Under the pieces are notes generated by a model. That model made no database searches. It was not told where the DNA came from and was given only the letters and a program-made list of their open reading frames with translations. Below are positions 8,350 through 16,999 of a DNA stretch of 64,000 nucleotides, piece after piece (positions within the stretch are counted from its first letter, which is position 1; each line of letters begins with the position of its first letter). This DNA comes from JANYLB01 sp963837715 (GTDB lineage: Bacteria; Actinomycetota; Acidimicrobiia; IMCC26256; JANYLB01): assembly GCA_963837715.1 (NCBI GenBank), contig CAWIOF010000002.1:868001-932000 (forward strand), written 5' to 3'. Both the position numbers and the translations under genes were made by a program.

Positions 8350-9035
8350 TGACGGCCGGTCGGATCATCCGTCGTCTGCGCCGGGCCACGGCGCGCCGGG
8401 CCGCCGGTGAACGCGGCGCAGCGAGCCTCTTCGAGGTGCTCACGACGCTCGCGCTCCTGTCGGTCGTGCTGGTCGTGGTCTACGAGGGCATCGGCTCGAT
8501 GGGGTCGGCGTTCGAAGGCGGGACCGAGCGCCTCGTCAACCTCGACGAGGGGCGCACCCTCATGGCCGTCGCGACCAAGGACGTCCGCACCGCGACCCGG
8601 CTCAGCGCCGGGACTTCGCCCTTCGTGTTGGCCGACAAGCGCGAGATCACCTTCTACGGGAACCTCAACCCGATCGTCGGCACCGTCGGACCCCGGAAGA
8701 TCCACATGTTCGTCGACCCCTCGACCCAGTTGATCGAGGAGGTCCAGGCGCCCGACGCCGGCTCCGCGCCCGACTACACCTACAACGGCGCGAAGACCGT
8801 CCGCTTCGTGGGTCGCTACGTCGCGAATCCCGTCAACCGACCCATCTTCCGGTACTACGACGACGACCGGAACGAGTTGACGAACGTCCCGCTCTCGGCC
8901 GCCGACCGCCTCGCGGTCCACTCGGTCCGCATCGAGCTCGCGATCAAGCGTTCACAGGCCTACAACGTCAACTACACGACGCTCGTGAACCAGGTGCGGC
9001 TCCCCAACGTCGACTTCGCCACGGCAGGGGGTTGA
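8349..9035 (+). CDS. PilW/PulJ-like minor pilin
   Basis: A 228-residue protein with a basic N-terminus, then ERGAASLFEVLTTLALLSVVLVVVY, a prepilin-like segment with a hydrophobic helix and a conserved Glu, although the residues before it are not the strict G-x-T-L-x-E consensus. The rest resembles PilW/PulJ-type minor pilins: FEGGTERLVNLDEGRTLMAVATKDVRTATRL followed by a beta-rich region. It sits between the PilV- and PilX-like genes, overlapping the first and 4 nt from the second, so the three probably form one minor-pilin operon. Frame intact. Confidence 0.72.
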   Translation: MTAGRIIRRLRRATARRAAGERGAASLFEVLTTLALLSVVLVVVYEGIGSMGSAFEGGTERLVNLDEGRTLMAVATKDVRTATRLSAGTSPFVLADKREITFYGNLNPIVGTVGPRKIHMFVDPSTQLIEEVQAPDAGSAPDYTYNGAKTVRFVGRYVANPVNRPIFRYYDDDRNELTNVPLSAADRLAVHSVRIELAIKRSQAYNVNYTTLVNQVRLPNVDFATAGG

Positions 9036-9039
9036 GAGC

Positions 9040-10733
9040 ATGATCGAACGCTTCCGCCGACGCGACTCCCAGGGCGACGACCGCGGCTTCGCGCTGATCA
9101 CCGTGTTGCTCGCGACCATGGCGCTGATGGCCCTCGGCACGGCTGCGGTCGCGTACGGGTTGGGATCACAGAACGCGTCGCGTCGGGACCAGGACTGGAA
9201 CGCCTCCCTCACCGCCGCCGAGGCCGGGATCGACGACTATGTCTTCCGCCTCAACGAGAACAGCAACTACTACGCAGTACTCGGCCACGAACGTCCCGAC
9301 CGACGGCAACGCGGCCTTCACCGGGTGGCAACCGGTCGCAGGGCCCGGCGAACGAGTCGAGCTTCCACTACTCGGTCGACACCACCCAGCTCGCGACGCA
9401 GGGGACGATCGTGATCACGTCGACCGGCCGCTCGGGGGTGAAGCAGGTCGAACGCACCGTGCAGTCGACGCTGCGGCGCCGGAGCTTCATCGACTACCTC
9501 TACTTCACCGACTTCGAGACCATCGACCCGGCGACGTACCCGAACAACTCGTCTTCGGCGACCGCGGCCTGGGCGCAGACCAACTGCTCGAAGCACTGGG
9601 CCGAGGGTCGGCTCGAGGGCTCCAACCAGTGCGTGGCGATCAACTTCATCAGCGCCGACAACCTCAACGGTCCGGTCCACACCAACGACGCGCTCATGAT
9701 CTGCGGCACCCCGCACTTCAACGGCAAGACGACTTCGAGCTGGAACAACACCCCGCGGTGGCGCGGCAACTCGGGCTGCAGCGGGAACAACCCCGTCGTG
9801 GCCAACGCCGGCGATCCCGCGTACGCGACCCCGCTCACGATGCCACCGAGCAACGCGGCACTGAAGGCCGAGACCGTTGCGGGCAAGGGTGGCTGCCTCT
9901 ACACCGGCCCGACCCGCATCACGTTGAACTCCAGCGGGACCATGACCGTCGACTCGCCGTTCTCGAAACAGACGAACAACGGGTGCCCGACCAACGGTCT
10001 CGGTGCGCTCCCGACCAACGGTGTGATCTACGTGCAGAGCGTGCCGTCGAGCTCGAGCGACCCGAACTACACGTCCGGTTGCCCGTACAACGCGTCGAAC
10101 TCGACCGGCGTCCGCTACGGAGGAATCGGTTCGCAGCCGAGGCGCGCGCATCCGCTGGGGTACCCGGTCCTGAACGACACCGCCACCTACGGCTGCCGCG
10201 ACGGCGACGTGTTCCTGTCGGGCGCTCTGAACGGTCAGCTGACGATCGCATCCGAGAACAACGTCAACGTCGTCGCCAACGTCACGTACAGCGGGGGTCT
10301 CTCGGGAACGGATCTGCTCGGCCTCATCGCCAACAACTACGTCCAGATCTATCACCCGATCAGCTGCGCGACGGGCGGCTCGAGCTCGACGTGCAACATC
10401 ACGAGCCCGAGCTCGCCGGTCGGGGGTGCGTCCCTGAACAACGCACGGGTCGACGGCGCGATCCTGTCGCTCGCGCACTCGTTCCGGGTCCAGGAGTGGT
10501 CGGCGGGTGCCCCGTTGGGCACCCTCACGATCAACGGCGCGATCGCGCAGCGGTATCGGGGCGCGGTCGGCACGAACTCGGGTGGCAACGTGGCATCGGG
10601 CTACGCCAAGGCGTACACCTACGACAACCGTCTGAAGTACCTGTCGCCTCCGAAGTTCCTCGACCCGATCGCCGCGGCCTGGGGCGCGAACACCTGGGCC
10701 GAGATCGTCAACCCCTCCGGCCTGCCGGCCTGA
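9040..10733 (+). CDS. PilX-like, Cys-rich surface protein (frame breaks)
   Basis: Starts with MIERFRRRDSQGDDRGFALITVLLATMALMALG, a PilX-type N-terminus with one membrane helix but without the usual Glu5, then SLTAAEAGIDDYVFRLNEN, typical of PilX N-terminal regions. The mature part is long (about 560 residues in total), Asn/Ser/Gly-rich and contains ten Cys after residue ~150, suggesting disulfide-stabilised extracellular structure. Frame changes near 9280 and 9345 interrupt it; the sequence reads through as YQYSATNVPTDGNAAFTG. A pilus-tip or adhesin role is inference from position after PilV/PilW-like genes. Confidence 0.65.
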
Positions 10734-10742
10734 GGCGATCGG

Positions 10743-10758
10743 GGCTCCCGACGGAGCC
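10743..10758 (+). terminator. Hairpin after the PilX-like gene
   Basis: GGCTCC-CGAC-GGAGCC forms a perfect 6-bp stem with a 4-nt loop 9 nt after the stop. No T run follows, so termination strength is uncertain. Confidence 0.4.
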
Positions 10759-10791
10759 GGGAATGGGTCGGTTCCCCGACGGGTCGGCCGG

Positions 10792-10797
10792 TAGGCT
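10792..10797 (+). promoter_or_regulatory. -10-like hexamer TAGGCT, possible leaderless promoter for hisS
   Basis: TAGGCT ends 8 nt before the GTG start of hisS; no Shine-Dalgarno sequence lies between. Same geometry as upstream of alaS and aroC. Confidence 0.45.
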
Positions 10798-10805
10798 CGA
10801 CTCCC

Positions 10806-12093
10806 GTGTCCGGCGAACGAACCTCCCCGCGTGACGTCTTCCGCGCGCCGAAGGGCACCCACGACATCCTCCCACCGGCGTCGCACCGGTTCGCGGCGTT
10901 CGTCGACGCGTTCAGCGCGCCGGGCGAACCGGTTCGGGTACGGACTCGCCGTCACGCCGATCTTCGAGCACCTCGAGGTGTTCCTGCGGGTGGGGGAGTC
11001 GACCGACGTCGTCACCAAGGAGATGTACGAGTTCACCGACAAGGGCGACCGCCGCCTCGCGCTGCGGCCGGAGGGCACCGCGTCGGTGGTCCGGGCGTTC
11101 GTCGAGCACCGTCCGACCGAGCCGTGGAAGGTCTTCTACTCCGCGCCCAACTTCCGCTACGAACGGCCGCAGAAGGGTCGCTACCGCCAGCACTGGCAGG
11201 TGGGCGCCGAGGTCATCGGCGCGCCCGATCCCGATCTCGACGTCGAGGTCATCGACCTGGCGGCCGGCTTCTTCACGTCGCTCGGCCTGTCTCGGATCCG
11301 GCTCAAGCTCAACTCGATGGGCGACGCGCGAGAGCCGCAGTGCCTACGTCGGGCGCCTGCGGGAGTACCTTGCCCCGCACGCCGACGCGCTGGGCGACGA
11401 TTTCGCCCGGATGCTCGCCGAGAACCCGCTGCGCATCCTCGACTCGAAGAACCCCGCAGTGGTCGACGTCATCGAGCGCGCCCCGCAGCTCCCCGAGCAC
11501 CTCTCGGCCGAGGCCGCCGCGCACTTCGAACAGGTGCAGGCCGGCCTGAAGGCGTTGGGGATCCCCTTCGAGCTCGAACCGCGCCTCGTCCGCGGGTTCG
11601 ACTACTACACCGGCACGACGTTCGAGTTCGCCGCCGAGTCGCTCGACGCGGCCCAGGACGCGATCGGTGGTGGTGGCCGCTACGACGGCCTCGCGGCTGC
11701 AATGGGTGGACCCGACGTGTCGGGCATCGGATTCGGGATCGGCATCGAGCGGGCGCTGCTCGCCTGCGATGCCGAAGCGGTGTTCGGGGCCGATCCCGCT
11801 CCGCTCGACGTGTTCGTCGTCGACCTCCGGGTCGACACGACGACCCCGAGGCCGCGATCGTCCTGCACGAGCTCCGGCTCGAGGGGCTCACGGTCGAGAA
11901 GGCGTACGGCGGGCGCTCGGAGAAGGCCCAATGGAAGCTGGCGGCGCGTCACGGGGCACGCTTCACCGTGGTGCTCGAATCGGGCGCTTCCGAACTGACC
12001 GTGCGCGAACGCAGCACGGGAGAGGAGCACAAGGTGCCGCGGGAACTGGTCGTCGGGTGGCTCTACGAGCGCGCGAGTGGGTCCCGCCCGTGA
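10806..12093 (+). CDS. hisS: Histidyl-tRNA synthetase (frame breaks)
   Basis: HisRS charges tRNA-His. Read across three frame changes (near 10922, 11328 and 11838) the protein is about 429 residues, normal for the family. It shows FRAPKGTHDILP at the N-terminus, class II motif 2 region (ALRPEGTASVVRAFVEH, FYSAPNFRYERPQKGRYRQ), the HisRS motif LVRGFDYYTGTTFEF, motif 3 (GIGFGIGIERALLA) and a C-terminal anticodon-binding domain (ELRLEGLTVEKAYGGRSEKAQWK). The first two breaks are explained by one extra base each. Its stop overlaps the aspS start (TGATG). Confidence 0.92.
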
Positions 12094-13843
12094 TGCGGAC
12101 CCACGAGTGCGGCACGCTCGACGTCGACGACGTCGGTGCGTCGGTGATCATCTGTGGCTGGGTCGCGAACCACCGCGACCACGGCGGCGTGCTGTTCGTC
12201 GACGTCCGCGACGCGTCCGGGCTCGTCCAGGTCGTGATCGACCCCGAGTCGCCCGGTGGTGCCGGCGCGCCGCGGCTGCGGTCCGAGTACGTGGTGCGGA
12301 TCACCGGCGACGTGCGCACCCGACCCGAAGGAACGGTCAACCCCGAGCTCCCGACGGGCCGGGTCGAGCTCGCCGCGAGCGCAGTGGAGGTGCTCGCCGA
12401 GTCGGAGCCGCCACCCTTCCCGCTCGACGGTCGCGCCGCCGACGTCGACGAGGGGCTCCGGCTCAAGCACCGCTACCTCGACCTGCGTCGGCCGTCGCTG
12501 CAGCGCAACCTGCGCCTGCGGGCCAACGGTGAACCACGCGCTGCGGGCTTCGATGGACGCGCAACGCTTCGTCGAGGTCGAGACGCCGATGCTCATCGCG
12601 TCGACGCCGGAGGGTGCACGCGACTTCGTGGTGCCGTCACGCCTCCACCCGGGCGAGTTCTACGCGTTGCCGCAGAGTCCGCAGTTGTTCAAGCAGCTGC
12701 TCATGGTCGGCGGCCTCGAGCGGTACTTCCAGATCGCCCGGTGCCTGCGCGACGAAGACCTGCGCGCCGACCGCCAGTTCGAGTTCATGCAGTACGACAT
12801 GGAGATGAGCTTCGCCGGCGCCGCCGACGTGCAGGCTGTCGTGACCGAGGCCGTCGGCGCTGCGGTCGAAGCCGTCACCGGTGAACGACCGGGCGAGTTC
12901 TCCCGCATGACCTGGCAGGACGCGATGGACCGGTACGGGTCCGACAAGCCCGACATCCGCTTCGGGCTCGAGATCACCGACCTGGCCACGGTGTTCGCCT
13001 CGACCGGCTTCCGCGCCTTCCAGGCCGAGGCCGTGCGCGGCATCTGCGTCCCCGGTCGGGGCGACATGGGCCGGAACAAGCGCGACGGGTTGATCGACCG
13101 GGCCAAGGCGCTCGGCGCGATGGGCCTGGTGTCGTTCAAGGTCGAAGGCGGTGCGCTGGTCGGCAACGGGATCCAGCACCTGTCGGCCGATGAGCAGGGC
13201 GACCTGCTCCGCACGCTCGGTGCGGTCGACGGCGACCTCGTCCTCATCGTCGCGGGTGCGCCCCGGATGGTCAGCGAGGTGCTCGGCGCGCTCCGCCTCG
13301 ACCTGGCCCGTCCTCCCGTCAACGAGGGTGGCCTCCACTTCTCGTGGATCGACGACTTCCCGCTGTTCGAGGGCCTCACCGACGACGGCAGCCCGATCCC
13401 GGCGCACCACCCGTTCACGATGCCGCACCCCGACGACCTCGAACTGCTCGCGACCGCCGAGGGCGAGGACCTGCTGAAGGTCCGGTCGTTGTCGTACGAC
13501 CTCGTGCTCAACGGTTGGGAGCTCGGCTCCGGCAGCGTCCGGATCCACACGCCCGATGTCCAACGCCAGATCTTCACCCTCCTCGGCATCTCCGACGAGA
13601 CCGCCGCCGAGCGCTTCGGCTTCCTCCTCGAGGCGTTCCGCTACGGCGCGCCGCCCCACGCCGGCTTCGCCTTCGGCACCGACCGCCTCGCTGGCCCTGC
13701 TCGCCGGCGAGGAGAACATCCGCGAGGTCATCGCCTTCCCCAAGACCCAGTCGGGCGCCGACCCCCTCACCGGCGCCCCCACCCCCATCGACCCGGTCCA
13801 ACTGCGAGACCTCGGCCTCCAACTCCGACCCCGCAAGCCCTGA
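12093..13843 (+). CDS. aspS: Aspartyl-tRNA synthetase (frame breaks)
   Basis: AspRS charges tRNA-Asp. N-terminal OB-fold anticodon domain (RTHECGTLDVDDVGASVIICGWV, RDHGGVLFVDVRD), then the class II core: ETPMLIASTPEGARDFVVPSR, FYALPQSPQLFKQLLMVGG, the bacterial insertion domain, and the C-terminal core with EENIREVIAFPK. About 583 residues when read across frame changes near 12530 and 13688, each consistent with one extra base. Discriminating or non-discriminating status cannot be decided from sequence alone here. ATG overlaps the hisS stop. Confidence 0.93.
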
Positions 13844-13856
13844 GCCCAACCCCAGG

Positions 13857-13904
13857 CCGTTGGTGCGATAGTCGTCGCTATCCGGTGGCGAATCGCACCA
13901 ACGG
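13857..13904 (+). repeat. Palindromic repeat, left flank of the AbiEi/DUF559 cassette
   Basis: CCGTTGGTGCGAT (13857-13869) and its exact complement ATCGCACCAACGG (13892-13904) enclose a 22-nt loop. The loop contains TCGCTATCCGG, which recurs in reverse complement inside the matching repeat at 14823-14870, so the two whole elements are inverted copies of each other. It starts 14 nt after the aspS stop. Confidence 0.8.
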
Positions 13905-13941
13905 GTGTGGGTGTCCCAGGCCCCGGTGCAAGTCTTCGCCG

Positions 13942-14921
13942 ATGTCGACGGAACGACGTCGCGGAGCGGCAATGGGGCCTGGTGACCCATGCCCAGGCGC
14001 TCGCGGAAGGTCTCAGCCCGCAGCAGATCCAACGACGCGTCGAATCGGGAAGGTGGACGGCAGATCCGCCAGGGGCGTGTACGCGATCGCAGGGACGCCG
14101 CCGAGCTGGGAGCAGTCGGTGATGGCTGCGGTGCTGGCGGCAGGCGACGGCGCGGTCGCGTCGCACTCCACTGCCGGCGCGCTCTGGGGACTCCCGAACT
14201 TCGATCGCGACCAGCTGGAGGTCAGCACCGCCCGGCGCGACCAGCGACGGCTCGACGGTGTGGTCACGCACCGCACGAACCGATTCCTCGCCGACGAGCA
14301 CACGACGGTCGCGAGGGATTCCGGTGACCTCGTCCGAGCCGAACGCTGGTCGACAGTTCGGGCCGGCTCTCGGTCGCCCAACTCGGAGTTGCGACCGACC
14401 ACGGCATCCGAGGCAAGATCCTCCAGCTCGAGGATGCTCCGCCGCTGCGTGGCGGGCCTCCGCCCCGCTCCCGGGCGGCATCCCGAACAAGATCCAGCGC
14501 GGTGCTCGCCCTTCGGCTTCCGGGGTACGACCCGGGCGAGAGCACCCTCCAGATGCGCTTCGTTCGAGGTCTCGTGGCGCATGGCTGCCCCGAACCGGTG
14601 CTCGAGCATCGGGTCCGATCGGGCAAGAAGAAGTATCGAATCGATCTCGCGTACCCCCAGGTGATGCTCGCCATCGAGATCGACGGTTGGGAGTGGCACC
14701 ACACGCGGACCGCGTTCGACGGCGACCGAGCACGGGCGAACGACCTCGTCGCCGCTGGTTGGACCCTCCTCCGATTCACCTCGAGGATGACCGACGCCGA
14801 CGCAGCACGCGTCACCCTGGACACGTTGGTGCGATTGTCGCCGGATAGCGATGTGCAATCGCACCAACGGGGTGGGGGGTGGGAGGGTGGCGTGATGGCT
14901 CGGGATGCAACTGGTGGGTGA
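13942..14921 (+). CDS. AbiEi-type antitoxin domain plus DUF559 (Vsr-like) protein (frame breaks)
   Basis: The N-terminal part (DVAERQWGLVTHAQALAEG, SPQQIQRRVESGRW) matches the winged-helix AbiEi_4 antitoxin domain of type IV toxin-antitoxin proteins. The middle has the usual VASHSTAGALWGLPNF segment. The C-terminus (SGKKKYRIDLAYPQVMLAIEIDGWEWHH, then FDGDRARANDLVAAGWTLLRFT) is the DUF559 domain, related to Vsr-type endonucleases. Such fusions are common in actinobacteria; their function is not established. Frame changes near 13955 (uncertain), 14070 and 14335 break it, more than expected by length, so true decay cannot be excluded. Start at 13942 (ATG) is tentative. The 3' end runs through the right palindromic repeat and overlaps rarA by 17 nt. 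Confidence 0.6.
14823..14870 (+). repeat. Palindromic repeat, right flank of the AbiEi/DUF559 cassette
   Basis: CGTTGGTGCGATT (14824-14836) pairs perfectly with AATCGCACCAACG (14857-14869) around a 20-nt loop that includes CCGGATAGCGA, the reverse complement of part of the left element's loop. The element lies inside the 3' coding end of the DUF559 gene, just before rarA. Confidence 0.8.
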
Positions 14922-16272
14922 CGATCTGTTCGCGAGTGCGGCGGAGGACCGGATGCGGTCTCGGGCGCCGTTGGCGGCCCGGTTGCGGCCGCGGTCGCTC
15001 GACGAGGTCGCCGGCCAAGCCCATCTCCTCGGGCCGGGGAAGCCGCTGCGGACGCTGATCGAGTCGGACCGGTTGTCGTCGGTGATCCTCTGGGGACCAC
15101 CGGGGACAGGCAAGACGACCATCGCCCGCTTGATCGCCGGCGCCACGGCCAAGGCGTTCGAACCGCTCAGCGCGGTGAGCGCCGGCGTGAAGGACGTCCG
15201 CGAGGTGGTGCAGCGGGCCCGGGAGCGGTTGGGCGAGCAGGGGAGAGGGACGATCCTCTTCCTCGACGAGGTGCACCGCTTCAACCGGACCCAACAGGAT
15301 GCGCTGCTCCCGCACGTCGAGGAAGGGCTCATCGTGCTGGTGGGGGCGACCACCGAGAACCCGTTCTTCTCGCTCACCGCGCCGCTGCTCAGCCGCTCGA
15401 CGCTGTTCCGGCTCGAGCCCGTCGACCACGACGCGCTGCTCGTGCTGTTCGAGCGGGCCCTCGTCGAACCGGGTCGCGGCCTCGGCGACGCGGCTCGCGG
15501 GGGAGGCGGCCTGACGATCGACCCCGACGCGCTGGAGCACCTGGTCGACCGGGCCGAGGGCGACGCCCGCCACGGGCTCACGTCGCTCGAGGTCGCGGCC
15601 GGTCTCGCGATCGAGTCGGGCCGAACGGCCATCACCCTCCCCGACGCCGAAGCTGCGCTCGCGATGCGGGCCCTGCGCTACGGCGACGACGAGCACTACG
15701 ACGTCATCTCGGCCTTCATCAAGAGCATCCGGGGCTCCGATCCCGATGCCGGCCTCTACTGGCTGGCCCGGATGCTCGACGCCGGCGAAGACGCCCGGTT
15801 CATCGCCCGGCGCCTCGTGATCCTCGCCTCGGAAGACGTGGGGCTCGCCGACTCGAACGGCATCGTGGTCGCCGACGCCGCAGCCCGGGCGGTGGAGTTC
15901 GTGGGCCTGCCCGAGGCCCAGCTCAACCTCGCCCACGCGGTCGTCTACCTGGCCCGGGCCCCGAAATCGAACTCCGTCACCGCCGCGCTGGGCGCGGCGT
16001 TCGCCGACGTGCGGGACCGCACGACGAGCGGCGTCCCCACCCACCTGCGCGACGCCCACTACCCCGGCGCGCAGGCCTTGGGTCACGGGGAGGGCTACCG
16101 GTATCCTCACGACGATCCGAGCGGGTGGGTCCCCCAGGACTATCGCCCGTCGGAGGTCGCCGGTCGTCGGTACTGGATTCCCACCGGTCATGGCCGCGAC
16201 GTCGGTCCGGCGGTCGAGAACATCGAGCCCCCCGAAGCCCCCGAGCACGAGGAGAGCCATGAGCGCGAGTGA
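14905..16272 (+). CDS. rarA: Replication-associated recombination protein A (RarA/MgsA)
   Basis: RarA is a clamp-loader-like AAA+ ATPase acting at stalled replication forks. The 455-residue product has RPRSLDEVAGQAHLLGPG, Walker A GPPGTGKTTIA, Walker B ILFLDEVHRFNRTQQDALLP, sensor I GATTENPFF, and the RarA C-terminal domain (YDVISAFIKSIRGSDPDAGLYWLARML, the family signature). C-terminal extension is acidic and His/Glu-rich. Frame intact. ATG at 14905 lies after the right palindrome; the 3' end overlaps the next gene by 14 nt. Confidence 0.95.
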   Translation: MQLVGDDLFASAAEDRMRSRAPLAARLRPRSLDEVAGQAHLLGPGKPLRTLIESDRLSSVILWGPPGTGKTTIARLIAGATAKAFEPLSAVSAGVKDVREVVQRARERLGEQGRGTILFLDEVHRFNRTQQDALLPHVEEGLIVLVGATTENPFFSLTAPLLSRSTLFRLEPVDHDALLVLFERALVEPGRGLGDAARGGGGLTIDPDALEHLVDRAEGDARHGLTSLEVAAGLAIESGRTAITLPDAEAALAMRALRYGDDEHYDVISAFIKSIRGSDPDAGLYWLARMLDAGEDARFIARRLVILASEDVGLADSNGIVVADAAARAVEFVGLPEAQLNLAHAVVYLARAPKSNSVTAALGAAFADVRDRTTSGVPTHLRDAHYPGAQALGHGEGYRYPHDDPSGWVPQDYRPSEVAGRRYWIPTGHGRDVGPAVENIEPPEAPEHEESHERE

Positions 16273-16671
16273 CTGGGCCGCCGCGACGCTGGGTGTCGCC
16301 GTGGCGGTGCTCACCGGGGGACTCCTCGTCGTCCTCGCCTTGCTGACCGCGACGTTGCGGAACCTGCAGCGCTCGATCGACGAGCTCCGCGTCGAGAGCA
16401 TCGCCGCGGTCGAGGAGATGCGCGACCTGGCGCGCGAAGCCGCGGGCGAGGTCGACCGGGTCGGCGCGGTCCTCGACGCGGCCGACCTGGTCGGTCAGCG
16501 CCTCGACGGTGCATCGCGCCTCGCGGCCCGGACCGTGTCGAGTCCCGTGGTGAAGGCACTGGCCATCGGCACCGGCACCCGGCGCGCCGTCAAGCGCATG
16601 CGCAACGGCGAGCGGAGCACGCAGCCCGTCGCTCGAAGCCCGCTGCCGGCACGCCGACGGCCCGACGGTAG
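16259..16671 (+). CDS. Small membrane protein, DUF948-like (possible frame break near the end)
   Basis: Starts MSASDWAAATLGVAVAVLTGGLLVVLALL: an N-terminal membrane helix followed by an amphipathic helix (LQRSIDELRVESIAAVEEMRDLAREAAGEVDRV) typical of DUF948-family proteins found between rarA and alaS in actinobacteria. In the annotated frame there is no stop before alaS. A single-base shift near 16635 would give a C-terminus RSKPAAGTPTARR and a TAG at 16669-16671, 8 nt before the next ATG; this end is inference. Function unknown. Confidence 0.65.
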
Positions 16672-16679
16672 GGAGCGCC

Positions 16680-16989
16680 ATGTTCAAGCGGGTGCGGTGG
16701 GTGGCGATCGGTTTCGGTGCAGGGATCGGCGCGTCGGTCTACGCCTACAAGACGATGCGCAACACCGTCGACAAGCACACCACCCCGGAGCTGCGCGACG
16801 CCGGTCGGAAGGCCAACGCGTTCCGGCGCGACGTGCAAGCGGCCGTCTCCGAGGGCCGGACCGCCATGCACGAGCGGGAAGCCGAGCTCAACGCCCAGAT
16901 CGCAGGTGGGCAGATCGCGGGTGGGCAGATCGGGTGGGCAGATCGCGGGTGGGCAGATCTCGAACGGGAGCCGCGTCGACCGGCCGTAG
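16680..16989 (+). CDS. Small single-span protein with QIAGG repeats, upstream of alaS
   Basis: MFKRVRWVAIGFGAGIGASVYAYKTM gives one membrane helix with Gly pattern, like YtxH-type small proteins, followed by a charged helix (RDAGRKANAFRRDVQAAVSEG) and AELNAQ. The C-terminus is encoded by a 15-bp tandem repeat (16896-16968) translating to QIAGG units. The third unit is only 13 nt, which breaks the frame. With 15 nt it would read QIAGGQIAGGQISNGSRVDRP and stop at TAG 16987-16989, the same bases as the alaS -10-like hexamer. As written, the frame instead runs to 17036. Function unknown. Confidence 0.6.
16896..16968 (+). repeat. Tandem repeat, 15-bp unit, five copies (third is 13 bp)
   Basis: Units CAGATCGCAGGTGGG, CAGATCGCGGGTGGG, CAGATCGGGTGGG (13 nt), CAGATCGCGGGTGGG and CAGATCTCGAACGGG lie in the 3' end of the small membrane protein gene directly ahead of alaS. 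Confidence 0.9.
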
Positions 16990-16992
16990 ACT
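16987..16992 (+). promoter_or_regulatory. -10-like hexamer TAGACT, leaderless promoter candidate for alaS
   Basis: TAGACT ends exactly 7 nt before the GTG at 17000, placing the expected transcription start on the start codon itself. No Shine-Dalgarno sequence is present. A clear -35 box is not visible. Confidence 0.5.
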
Positions 16993-16999
16993 GGCGCCC

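Noticed and set aside
10806..12093. Programmed ribosomal frameshifting in hisS and other genes
   Set aside because: Breaks occur in many unrelated genes, lack slippery heptamers with downstream structures, and mostly need one base removed; assembly indels explain them better.
13857..14870. Integron attC-like sites from the GTTGG...CCAAC palindromes
   Set aside because: The arms do not fit the attC core (GTTRRRY / RYYYAAC), the two elements are inverted rather than direct, and no integrase gene is present.
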